From JAGPCK01 sp041675505 (GTDB taxonomy: Bacteria; Bacteroidota; Bacteroidia; UKL13-3): a stretch of DNA of 64,000 bases. Where the stretch lies: NCBI GenBank assembly GCA_041675505.1, contig JBAYTR010000004.1, positions 124,001 through 188,000 of the forward strand, given 5' to 3'. The notes beneath the pieces are model-generated. The model had not been told where the DNA came from. It worked only from the letters and a program-made list of their open reading frames with translations, and searched no databases. Within the stretch, counting starts at the first letter, position 1; each line of letters opens with the position of its first letter. This document shows positions 1 to 8,505 of the stretch, piece by piece. A program made the position numbers and the translations under genes.

Positions 1-80
1 ACCAACTGGCGAAGGCAAAAGCAATCTGGATAAAGCAACTGCTGCACTGCCGCTGCCTTTGAAATTAAGATCATAAATAC

Positions 81-100
81 AGTTCACCAATTGATGAACT
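81..100. promoter_or_regulatory. 20-bp near-palindrome upstream of the first glycosyltransferase
   Basis: The sequence AGTTCACCAATTGATGAACT equals its reverse complement at 18 of 20 positions. It lies 21 bp before the first glycosyltransferase start. No U-tract follows, so a terminator is unlikely; an operator or a chance palindrome are both possible. No function can be assigned from sequence alone. Confidence 0.25.
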
Positions 101-121
101 GATGCGAAACGCTCACTTGTC

Positions 122-970
122 ATGTACAGAAACAAATTTAATGTAATATTGCAGTGTAAGCACACCAAAATTCCATTACAAACAGTGCCGTCAGTAAAAG
201 TAATTATACCTTCCAAAATAAAATTTGTTCTGTGGTACTTGTTTAAGTCGCCACAAAGAGAGTTGGGCTGGACAACACTCTTCACGGACCTGAGAGGAAT
301 TCTGATTTTTCTTTTTCGCAGAAAATTAAAGGTTGCTCAACTGCAACAGGTAACTATATGTACAGGAATATTGAACCGATCTAACAATTATCTGAACTAT
401 GTGATAGGCAGTTTACAAAACGCCCGACACAAAGAACTTATTGAACTAAGTATATTTGATTGCGGCTCCAGCGATTTACCTGATTTTGAACAGCAGGTAA
501 AACAACAATGGTCAGGAAAAGTATCTTTTACTACTGTGCAAACAAATTTCTCCAGGTCGTTCACTTTTAACCGTGCTGTGGAACAAGCATCAGGCAAAAT
601 AATTTTTTTATGCGATGCCGACATGTCAATACCGGAAGATATTGTGGAAATATGCAACCGCCTTACCGGCCCTAAAACAGCTTGGTTCCCTATTTACTTT
701 TATTTATTCAAAAATAAACCGACAACTACTGAAAAGGAAAACGGTTTGTGGGATCAATACGGTGGAAAAGGGTTGCTCTCCTGTCTGAAAGAAGACTTTC
801 TGAACATGGGTGGTTTAAATGAACAATTTGTTGCATGGGGTGGCGAGGACACCGATTTATGGGAACGAATGCACCGCAACAGGTTTACGATTATCCGCAA
901 TAAACAAGATGGTTTAATTCATCACTGGCACACAACGTACAACCCGAAATACCGGTACATGAATGAATGA
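122..970 (+). CDS. Glycosyltransferase family 2 with GT7-type C-terminal segment
   Basis: Probably transfers a sugar from a nucleotide donor during assembly of the surface-polysaccharide repeat unit, at the cytoplasmic membrane face. The GT-A fold begins near residue 77 (VTICTGILNRSNNYL), a DAD metal-binding motif lies near residue 165, and the C-terminal part carries WGGEDTDLWERM (about residues 239-250), typical of galactosyltransferase/chondroitin-synthase-like GT2 enzymes with a GT7C region. The first 75 residues are a basic extension. It overlaps the next gene by 8 bp, so the two are probably translated together. Donor and acceptor sugars are unknown. Confidence 0.8.
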   Translation: MYRNKFNVILQCKHTKIPLQTVPSVKVIIPSKIKFVLWYLFKSPQRELGWTTLFTDLRGILIFLFRRKLKVAQLQQVTICTGILNRSNNYLNYVIGSLQNARHKELIELSIFDCGSSDLPDFEQQVKQQWSGKVSFTTVQTNFSRSFTFNRAVEQASGKIIFLCDADMSIPEDIVEICNRLTGPKTAWFPIYFYLFKNKPTTTEKENGLWDQYGGKGLLSCLKEDFLNMGGLNEQFVAWGGEDTDLWERMHRNRFTIIRNKQDGLIHHWHTTYNPKYRYMNE

Positions 971-1736
971 TATGCGACAACCACTTGTTTCTATAGTAAC
1001 TCCCAGCTACAATCAGGCAAAGTATTTAGAGCAGACTATTGTTTCTGTATTGGGTCAAACTTACCCCAACATTGAATACATTATCATTGACGGAAATTCA
1101 ACCGATGGTTCTCTTGACATTATTCAACGGTATAAAGATCAATTGAAGTTTTGGGTTAGCGAACCGGATGAAGGGCAAACAAATGCTGTAAACAAAGGCC
1201 TAAAACACTGCAAAGGTGAGTTATTTTCTTTTCTGAACAGTGATGACATTTTAGAACCCGATGCAGTTGAAAATGCCGTTAATGCCTATCTGCAAAATTC
1301 AACTCATGCAGTTTACTATGGACAGTGCAGCATCATTGACGAAAAAGGTACGATTATTAAAACAGCGCATGGCGGTGAAGTAAGCCATGCTCATTTAGTA
1401 AACAAAAGTATGCTCCCGCTTATTTACCAACCCGCCTGTTTTTTCAATACCACTATTGACTTGCGCCAACCCATGTTCAGGGAAAAAAATATGATTGATT
1501 ACGAGTTACTTCTTTGGTTAAGCAAGCGGTATTCTTTCGCTTATCTTCCCACCCCTTTTGCCCGCTACAGAATACATACACAATCAAGAACTCAATTGGA
1601 ATCTCTTACTATTTATCGGGATAAGCTTCGCATTCAGTTGCAGTACGGAGCCGGCTTGGCTGTCTATTGGAAAATGCTGAAGCTAAAATGTAAAGCAGCA
1701 ATTGGAATAGTTAAATTTCCAGACGCTTCGAAATAA
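963..1736 (+). CDS. Glycosyltransferase family 2 (WcaA-like)
   Basis: A 257-residue GT-A enzyme of the WcaA type, expected to add one sugar to the lipid-linked repeat unit. Visible motifs are SIVTPSYNQAKYLEQTI at the N-terminus, the IIIDGNSTDGS loop near residues 40-50, and LNSDD (the DxD-type metal site) near 91-95. The start overlaps the preceding gene by 8 bp (ATG at 963; a second ATG at 972 is possible). The 3' end overlaps the convergent glycosyltransferase gene by 26 bp, leaving no room for a terminator between them. It is a close relative in type of the GT2 at 7742-8503. Confidence 0.85.
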   Translation: MNDMRQPLVSIVTPSYNQAKYLEQTIVSVLGQTYPNIEYIIIDGNSTDGSLDIIQRYKDQLKFWVSEPDEGQTNAVNKGLKHCKGELFSFLNSDDILEPDAVENAVNAYLQNSTHAVYYGQCSIIDEKGTIIKTAHGGEVSHAHLVNKSMLPLIYQPACFFNTTIDLRQPMFREKNMIDYELLLWLSKRYSFAYLPTPFARYRIHTQSRTQLESLTIYRDKLRIQLQYGAGLAVYWKMLKLKCKAAIGIVKFPDASK

Positions 1737-2706
1737 AATTAACTACAGGAGAAAGGTACAGCGAAACATTCGAAGTATCATATTTTTGTTCAAAATCGGT
1801 ATGTGTAGCCGGAAGATCCTGTTTAAGAATGGTATCCAACAACTCATTTTTATCTGCAATCAATCTGCTGCCCGATTCGCGCAACAAGTCACCTAATCCC
1901 CCGGCATCATTTCCAATTACAGGTGTGCCCACAAGTATGCTTTCATGCGCTACCCTGTTCCAACCTTCATTTATCCTGATAAAAGCAACAGTATATAAAG
2001 AAGAAGCCATACGTGTAAGATAAGCCTCCGTAGGTTCATACAAAACACTATAGTATTCCAACCTACAAGCCTCCTGTTCCTGCATAGTAGTGAAGTAACA
2101 GAAATAGCCTGCCTCATAAAGTTTTTTAGCTAAATCAAATATAGCTGCATCGTTTTTAGTTGAATACTGACCCAAATGCACCTGCTTTAACTTTGCATTT
2201 GTTTTATATTTCTGATACTCCTTAACCTTAAAAAAATTGGGGTAATAAAACACAGGAACTTTGCCTTTGAATTTTGTCGAAAAATATTGCTGCCAGTATG
2301 GTGCAACAGTCACCACGGCCACTCCCTTTATAGTGACGTTTCGCAAGATTGCGAAAAGCAGTGTGTAATACCACCTGAGCATTCTGCGTTTCCCGTCACG
2401 CTCATCGAAATAGTGCATAACTATCAGTATAGCCTTCCTACTGAAAATGCTCCGTAGTATTGCTGAGAGTGCTAAACGAGAGGGCACAACCAACACATCC
2501 GCTTCAGATTTTTTCCACGCCCAATATAGTAATCGAAAGTTATCAAGTCCGTGAAAATACTTTTCTTTCCTGCTAACTTCTGATTTTACGTTGGTGCCTT
2601 TTTCAGAAAAATAACCGGTGAGCGAATGAAACAGGAAATGTTCATGCCTGTAACCGCCTGTTGGAATAATTCCGCTGGACAGGTAGGCAAAAGAAACCTT
2701 ATCCAT
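1711..2706 (-). CDS. Glycosyltransferase, GT4-like (GT-B fold)
   Basis: A 331-residue protein, most similar in layout to GT-B retaining glycosyltransferases of family GT4. The recognisable part is the C-terminal nucleotide-sugar domain: EGWNRVAHESILVGTPVIG followed by NDAGGLGDLL (about residues 248-276), corresponding to the E-x7-E region. The N-terminal acceptor domain is divergent. It directly follows the C25 peptidase gene (1-bp overlap at 2706) and would be the last gene of the minus-strand block running from 15738 down to here. Its 3' end overlaps a convergent GT2 by 26 bp. Sugar specificity cannot be told. Confidence 0.7.
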   Translation of the reverse strand: MDKVSFAYLSSGIIPTGGYRHEHFLFHSLTGYFSEKGTNVKSEVSRKEKYFHGLDNFRLLYWAWKKSEADVLVVPSRLALSAILRSIFSRKAILIVMHYFDERDGKRRMLRWYYTLLFAILRNVTIKGVAVVTVAPYWQQYFSTKFKGKVPVFYYPNFFKVKEYQKYKTNAKLKQVHLGQYSTKNDAAIFDLAKKLYEAGYFCYFTTMQEQEACRLEYYSVLYEPTEAYLTRMASSLYTVAFIRINEGWNRVAHESILVGTPVIGNDAGGLGDLLRESGSRLIADKNELLDTILKQDLPATHTDFEQKYDTSNVSLYLSPVVNFISKRLEI

Positions 2707-5700
2707 TACCTCATCAAATAAATTTTACCCGTATCCTTAATAAAGTAGCTGTCTAAAGTAGAAGCCCGATGCTTTACCTCCTGCCCTTTATAGCGAACCT
2801 GCACCTGATACAGATATACTCCGTTAGCTAAACGGTCGCCAAACTGATCTGTGCCATCCCAGGCAAATTGTGATATGTTATTTCCTATCCTCAATGGTCC
2901 TAACTCAACGGATGATATTTCCCTTACAATTTTACCTGTTAAGGTCATGATTTTAATGCGAATGTTATCCGGCACATCACTGCCTGTTAACGTGAATACA
3001 AACTTCATGCTGGTAGTAAAGGGATTAGGATAAGGCACAAAATGAGTAATACTCGATTCATTAATAACATTGAACTTAATGGAATACGGTTTGCTGCCTG
3101 ATGGATTACCTGAAGCATCTCTTACATATACCTGCAACTCGTGTAAGCCATCCGCTAGTCTATCCGGGCGAAATATCACTTTTGCCTCTGCAGAATTTGC
3201 TGAAGCGGGTATAAAAATTACATTAGGTGAACTGAAGCTAAGTACTTCAGGTATCAAGGACTTGGGTGAAGTGTAAAGTATAATAATAGAGGTGGTATCT
3301 TTTATTTTGAGATACTGGTTATCATCTTTAGCTACAACTGTAATTTGCGGAGTAGGTGACACTATATCTCCGTTCGTAATTCTTATTCCATCAAACAGCA
3401 CATCTACCAAAGGATTAGTTCTGTCATTTTTCACCTGTATGGGAAAAGAGATGGAGTTGTTATTGAGTGTAAATTCAGGTTGAGCAAGATCATGATTTAC
3501 CGAAACTACAACTGAATTAAGGCCTGAAAGACCTATGCTATTGACTGAATAGTTGACTACAGCTGTATCGCCTTTAGGGATTCCGGCAATACGTTTAATT
3601 TCCGACTTAATCGTTTGCCTGTTTTGGTTTACAACAGCGTATCTGATATCAATACTGTCAAAAGGCTGCGTACTTATATTCTCAAAGGAATACTTCAGCG
3701 CTATGTCTTCCCCCTCCTGAATATTTATTTTCGGGGTCTGTAATTGCCAGCTTGTATTAACATATCCTTCAGGCAGGGGTTCGTATGTTACCATCCAATA
3801 TTTTAACTCAGGGGGTGTTCTTACCAACTTATCATACACATGCGCTTTAAGTCTTACGTAAGGATATTCAATGGCATTAATAAAACTTATATCAGCCGAA
3901 TCAAGTGCATTGACAGTAAATACCAGTGAATCAGTTCCGGCTTTAGTTTTAACAAAAAAGTCTACAAAAATACTGTCCTTTTCCTGATGGCCTACCGGAG
4001 CAAAATTGCAGTAAACGTTTCCCCATGATTTGGCCGGACCAATATATTTGGAAGTAAGACTACCCTGATACCAACTTCCTTTTGCTACATACTTGGCAAT
4101 GGCAAGAAATGTATCAACAGGTGCCGGGGTTGGATTATATATTATTTGCTCCTGCGCATCACCCGTAACTCCACCTTTTTTGCCCACTAAAGAAAATGCC
4201 ATGCTATCATTAGTAAAACTGCGTATCTGAGCTGAACCAAGTTTTTCTATGGCCTTGTAAACTTTCTCATCCCAAACAGATGGCTTGGCTTCATACCTGG
4301 AGATAAGTGCCACGTAATCTCCTTCCTGAATAGTGTCAATAAACCGGGCAAAATCATCTTGCCCCTGAACTGTAGCTGTATTAAACGTATAATAGTAAAG
4401 TCCTGCGGGAGCAACTGATATATTAAAATTAATGAGCCATGTACAATTGAGCGGATACTTGTTTGCCAACTCATTTGACAAAGAACGTCTGTCAAATACT
4501 ATAGCTAACAAACCATCTACCATACAATTACTTACAAGTGGATTGAGAAATTGAGAAGTGGCTGTTTTAATTCCCAAATTTCCATGCCTCCATCTGGCAG
4601 TATACGCTTCAATAGTTTCATCAATTGGAACAAATTCCCATTTTCTTGCCAATGTATCCATGTAAACTTCATTACCTTCAATGGATAGTTGTTGATAGTA
4701 ATCTGATTGTCGCCATCCCTCCTGTCCGCTTTTAATAAAAGTAAAAGATGCCATTTGCCAACTTCCACCTTCGTTTACCGGCAGATTAAGTCTTACTCTC
4801 CAATGATATACAAGGTTATCCTCATCCGGTAATTGTAACGTCCATCTGGCAAGGGATCCAACAGATGTAATAACCCCAGATGACCTGAAATATGCAGATG
4901 AGGGATTAAATGCAGGAGAAGTATCTACTTCAAAAATAAATGATTCAGAACTTGCAAAAATATTTTGTGACTGCACCTTAAAATGAACATTCCTGTCTGT
5001 AATTACAGCATAGTTGTATGGTGAAATAATATATAATGAATTACCCGGCATAAAAAAGTTTATGCTTGCGGTATTGTTGCTTTCTATACCCTCAGTGATT
5101 TGTTGATCCGGATCAATTGTAACTGTAAACTGATTTTGCCCCGCTGTAGTTGCATCTTTTGATTTGATATAAAAAAACAGTGTGTCTGTATTAAAAACTG
5201 GCGCATACATTTTGTACATCAATACAGTTCCACCATTAGGAAGCGTACGTTGAACAAGAACCCTTACAGAGTCTTCAACAGCCTTACCCTGATTCTTTAA
5301 AATAATGGCTAGAGCAAACGAATCACTCGTTGAAGATGCAGTAGAAGGAGTAATGAAAATATCTGCATTAGAAATAGCATAATCCGGTAAAGCAGGAGTA
5401 TAATGTTTGTAGGCAGGGTCTCCCAGAAAAATGAGCTGTTGGTTGTGACAATTGCTTACCTCATCGCCCGGAACTATAGTTTTAGCCATAGTAGTTTTAA
5501 CTGCTTCAGCTATGGAACTTCCGTAACTGTCTTTAAAAAAGTTACTGTAAAAAGCTTTTGTCTGAGCACTCAGATTAGTTATAATTGATGTGTTGGAATG
5601 AGCCATCCAGCCTATAGCACCTTTATCTTTAGCCAATATATAGGCCGCTCCGTTTATACCAATTGTAGTAACTCCCCCGCTTAAATCAGCACTGATGTTA

Positions 5701-7697
5701 CCAACGTTACACCCATTAAAATACATAACAGGATATTTATCTTTGTTTGATAAATCATTGTGGTTACCGATATCTATATCTAAAATATTCAATGATCCAT
5801 GCCCGTAAAAAGTAAGAAAACCTAATCCACTGTTTATACTTTGTAGAATCTTTTGCTTCAGGTTGGTCTCTACCGGTGAGGTTGTTGATTTGAAAAAGCT
5901 GTTTACTTTAGCACCCATATAGCGCCCCTCAGCAATTGTTCTTATTGACTCCAGATTAGAAGAAATCAGATTTTGTTGAGACAATCCTTCCCCACCACCA
6001 AGATGTAAAATATTTTTTCTCCACAACTGAATAGAGTCGGAACGGTTTTCCATAAAAATTAGCTTTTGCAGGTAATTATCTAATTCCTGATTAGTCAATG
6101 CCGGAATACGTCCTGTGGGAATAGCCGGTTCATAAGGTGAAGCCCCACCCAACCCGTTAGTAAACATTACATCTGAGGAAGGCACACCTATTTGAGGAAC
6201 CAGATTGAGCCAGTTATGCTGAGGTAAACGAACGTAATCATGTTGCAAACCACGCCCCAACAATAACAAATAGCCAGGAGCTGAATCTTGTTTGGTAATT
6301 AAATAATCTGCAAGATGTCTTATCGCTAGAGGATGGTGTAATCCGAAAGTGAATGTATTCTCAATTTGCTCTGTGGTAAGCAACAAAACATTGTAGCGCT
6401 GAGCTCTATACTGAGCGTACTCTGTTGCCTTTGGGAGAAGTGTTTTATGGGTAACTATAATAAAATCAAAATGCTGTGTGGTATCAATACCTGCGAACGA
6501 AACAGGCTCTAACAGAGTTAGAGGTTGAACGTTTGTACTGTCAAAGAGCACCAGATTGTTCCCTGAAACATTTCTTTTCAATAGGAACCTGAGCTGATTT
6601 CCGTTAAAATTTCCCGGAATGCGATTGAGTGACGTTAAATCGTACAATACTGGTGAAGAACCTGAATAATTCAAAAACTGAAGGAAAACATCACTTGCGG
6701 TAGATGTCGAACGAATATTCAACTCAGCGTATGCAGTAGAGAAAAGATCAAAATTCTTGGGATATGTCAACTCGGCATAGGAAACAGTACCACCGTCTGC
6801 AGTGGATGTAAGGTCATCTATGTGTGTAAATCGAAAATAGATATTACTCCCCCCCATCATAGAAGCAGAAATTGGTATTGACTTTTGAAAAGATGTGTAC
6901 CCTTCATAAATGGTGTCAAATACAGTAGAATAGGAGGAGTTGTCTGTGCTTAATCTAATGAGATGATGGTGATCTGGATTGGCATTGCTGTAATCAGATG
7001 CTCCTGATAAACGAAATTTAAAAACCGGTTCAGGCCCTGCAGAAAAATAGCCTTTTGTAGACAATGAAAAATTTAAATCATTGAAGTTTTTGCCAAATCG
7101 AACACTACTCCAACCTTCTCCTTCTAAATATTCCGAAGAGTGGTAATTGTATTCACTGATGATGGGTTGACCAAAATAATACGTATGATTAAACCGCTGT
7201 ATTTCTTTTTGTAGATAATATGATTCAGGAGTAAATCCACCGAAATTAGTATTAACATATGAAGTAAAATGAAAAGCAGATGGATTATTGCCCCAGGTTA
7301 TGTAAACCAAAGCGGTGTCGGATATTGAGCTTACATATGGATTGAGAAAGGATGAAGTATCTTTGTAAAGGTACTTATCAAAAGTGCCATCTGTTCTCTT
7401 GGCGTAAAACTCAATATAATCTCCTGTATCAAATGTACCGTCTGATTCTCCGCTCACAAATACGGGTAACTCTTTCCCAAACTGAATAACCTGAATATTT
7501 CTAGGATCAACTGAACCAACAGCTATTCCTGAATTGGTGAACGTACTCTGATTTATACGGTAAACTCCGTTTTGCCAGATAACCACCTTGTAGTAGGATT
7601 GCCCTTGTTTTATCCACTCATTTCCGAATACTTTCTGAGCACTGGCTTTGCTGAACAAAAAGGCAAATAAAATAAATAGGAATGGTTTAAGGTTCAT
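2706..7697 (-). CDS. Giant C25 (gingipain-like) cysteine peptidase, PorU/PorU2-like
   Basis: A secreted protein of 1663 residues. I place the start at the ATG at 7697, which gives a clear signal peptide (MNLKPFLFILFAFLFSKASA); the reading frame is open to a GTG at 7742 but that would put 15 residues before it. A peptidase C25 domain spans roughly residues 400-720, with the catalytic His in FLTFYGHGS (about H633) and Cys in YFNGCNVG (about C663). Then come CARDB/Ig-like modules and a C-terminal FlgD-like domain (YPNPF, WDGTDQFGDRLANGVYLY) resembling the C-terminus of T9SS sortase PorU. PorU of Porphyromonas is about 1160 residues and is usually near porV; here the protein is longer and sits among polysaccharide genes, so a PorU2-type sortase or a secreted C25 peptidase are both possible. 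Confidence 0.75.
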   Translation of the reverse strand: MNLKPFLFILFAFLFSKASAQKVFGNEWIKQGQSYYKVVIWQNGVYRINQSTFTNSGIAVGSVDPRNIQVIQFGKELPVFVSGESDGTFDTGDYIEFYAKRTDGTFDKYLYKDTSSFLNPYVSSISDTALVYITWGNNPSAFHFTSYVNTNFGGFTPESYYLQKEIQRFNHTYYFGQPIISEYNYHSSEYLEGEGWSSVRFGKNFNDLNFSLSTKGYFSAGPEPVFKFRLSGASDYSNANPDHHHLIRLSTDNSSYSTVFDTIYEGYTSFQKSIPISASMMGGSNIYFRFTHIDDLTSTADGGTVSYAELTYPKNFDLFSTAYAELNIRSTSTASDVFLQFLNYSGSSPVLYDLTSLNRIPGNFNGNQLRFLLKRNVSGNNLVLFDSTNVQPLTLLEPVSFAGIDTTQHFDFIIVTHKTLLPKATEYAQYRAQRYNVLLLTTEQIENTFTFGLHHPLAIRHLADYLITKQDSAPGYLLLLGRGLQHDYVRLPQHNWLNLVPQIGVPSSDVMFTNGLGGASPYEPAIPTGRIPALTNQELDNYLQKLIFMENRSDSIQLWRKNILHLGGGEGLSQQNLISSNLESIRTIAEGRYMGAKVNSFFKSTTSPVETNLKQKILQSINSGLGFLTFYGHGSLNILDIDIGNHNDLSNKDKYPVMYFNGCNVGNISADLSGGVTTIGINGAAYILAKDKGAIGWMAHSNTSIITNLSAQTKAFYSNFFKDSYGSSIAEAVKTTMAKTIVPGDEVSNCHNQQLIFLGDPAYKHYTPALPDYAISNADIFITPSTASSTSDSFALAIILKNQGKAVEDSVRVLVQRTLPNGGTVLMYKMYAPVFNTDTLFFYIKSKDATTAGQNQFTVTIDPDQQITEGIESNNTASINFFMPGNSLYIISPYNYAVITDRNVHFKVQSQNIFASSESFIFEVDTSPAFNPSSAYFRSSGVITSVGSLARWTLQLPDEDNLVYHWRVRLNLPVNEGGSWQMASFTFIKSGQEGWRQSDYYQQLSIEGNEVYMDTLARKWEFVPIDETIEAYTARWRHGNLGIKTATSQFLNPLVSNCMVDGLLAIVFDRRSLSNELANKYPLNCTWLINFNISVAPAGLYYYTFNTATVQGQDDFARFIDTIQEGDYVALISRYEAKPSVWDEKVYKAIEKLGSAQIRSFTNDSMAFSLVGKKGGVTGDAQEQIIYNPTPAPVDTFLAIAKYVAKGSWYQGSLTSKYIGPAKSWGNVYCNFAPVGHQEKDSIFVDFFVKTKAGTDSLVFTVNALDSADISFINAIEYPYVRLKAHVYDKLVRTPPELKYWMVTYEPLPEGYVNTSWQLQTPKINIQEGEDIALKYSFENISTQPFDSIDIRYAVVNQNRQTIKSEIKRIAGIPKGDTAVVNYSVNSIGLSGLNSVVVSVNHDLAQPEFTLNNNSISFPIQVKNDRTNPLVDVLFDGIRITNGDIVSPTPQITVVAKDDNQYLKIKDTTSIIILYTSPKSLIPEVLSFSSPNVIFIPASANSAEAKVIFRPDRLADGLHELQVYVRDASGNPSGSKPYSIKFNVINESSITHFVPYPNPFTTSMKFVFTLTGSDVPDNIRIKIMTLTGKIVREISSVELGPLRIGNNISQFAWDGTDQFGDRLANGVYLYQVQVRYKGQEVKHRASTLDSYFIKDTGKIYLMR

Positions 7698-7741
7698 TGG
7701 GTTAAATTCGACTCGAATATAACGAAAATGCCAAAAAATCA

Positions 7742-8503
7742 CTACTTGGTTTTTAATAAGAAATGTGTAAAATATTGTGGAATTTTACGAAGTGGTTTAA
7801 TCCATAGCGTGAAAAAAAACGGGGAAAGGCCATTTAATTCCCAGGCGGTGTTATCTTCTTTGTTAGCATAAAGTCGGTTGGCCAACGTAACGTTACTTTT
7901 ACCACCTGAACGCATTTTTACTAATATTTCAGGCCAGTAAACAGGCTCTACCCCGAACTTGTGAATGAATCTCAACATCAGTTCATAATCAGCAGCCGAG
8001 CGTAAGTGTGTGTTAAAGGTACCGAATTTATTATACACCTCTTTTTTAACAAAAAAAGAAGGATGAGGAGGCATCCATCCCCATTTAAAACTACCCGGGA
8101 AATAACGCCCCGATTTCCAGTACCGGCTGATTTTATTAATTGCATTTTGCTTAACATAAATCAAATCTCCGTACAAAGCATCTGCGTTTTTCATTTGCTC
8201 CGCCACACCACTGATGACAGCCGGAAAAGCATATACATCATCAGCATGAAGAAAAGCTATAATATCACCCGTTGCTATTTCAATACCCTTATTTAAGGCA
8301 TGATACATTCCTTCATCTGGCTCTGAAATTAATTTTGTTATCCCTGATTGGTATTGCTGCAAAATATCAAGCGTACCATCAGTTGAAGCTCCATCGATAA
8401 CAATGTATTCTATATTAGGGTAATTTTGTTGAAGTACAGATTTTACTGTATCCTCAATAGTAGATGCTGAGTTATAACAAACGGTAATAACAGAAACTTT
8501 CAC
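7742..8503 (-). CDS. Glycosyltransferase family 2 (WcaA-like)
   Basis: A 253-residue GT-A enzyme for the polysaccharide repeat unit. Motifs: SVITVCYNSASTIEDTV at the N-terminus, IVIDGASTDGT near residues 34-44, and LHADD near 85-89 as the metal/nucleotide site. The only plausible start is a GTG at 8503, giving MKVSVITVCYNS directly at the first beta strand. It follows the carbamoyltransferase by 2 bp, so the two are surely co-transcribed; it may extend the sugar that is carbamoylated, but that is inference. Confidence 0.85.
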   Translation of the reverse strand: MKVSVITVCYNSASTIEDTVKSVLQQNYPNIEYIVIDGASTDGTLDILQQYQSGITKLISEPDEGMYHALNKGIEIATGDIIAFLHADDVYAFPAVISGVAEQMKNADALYGDLIYVKQNAINKISRYWKSGRYFPGSFKWGWMPPHPSFFVKKEVYNKFGTFNTHLRSAADYELMLRFIHKFGVEPVYWPEILVKMRSGGKSNVTLANRLYANKEDNTAWELNGLSPFFFTLWIKPLRKIPQYFTHFLLKTK

Positions 8504-8505
8504 GG

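Noticed and set aside
2..76. Possible C-terminal end of a plus-strand gene cut by the window start
   Set aside because: Two frames are open over this short stretch and neither shows a recognisable motif; 24 codons are too few to support a call.
7698..7742. Earlier GTG start for the C25 peptidase
   Set aside because: It would add 15 residues before an ideal signal peptide; the ATG at 7697 is better.
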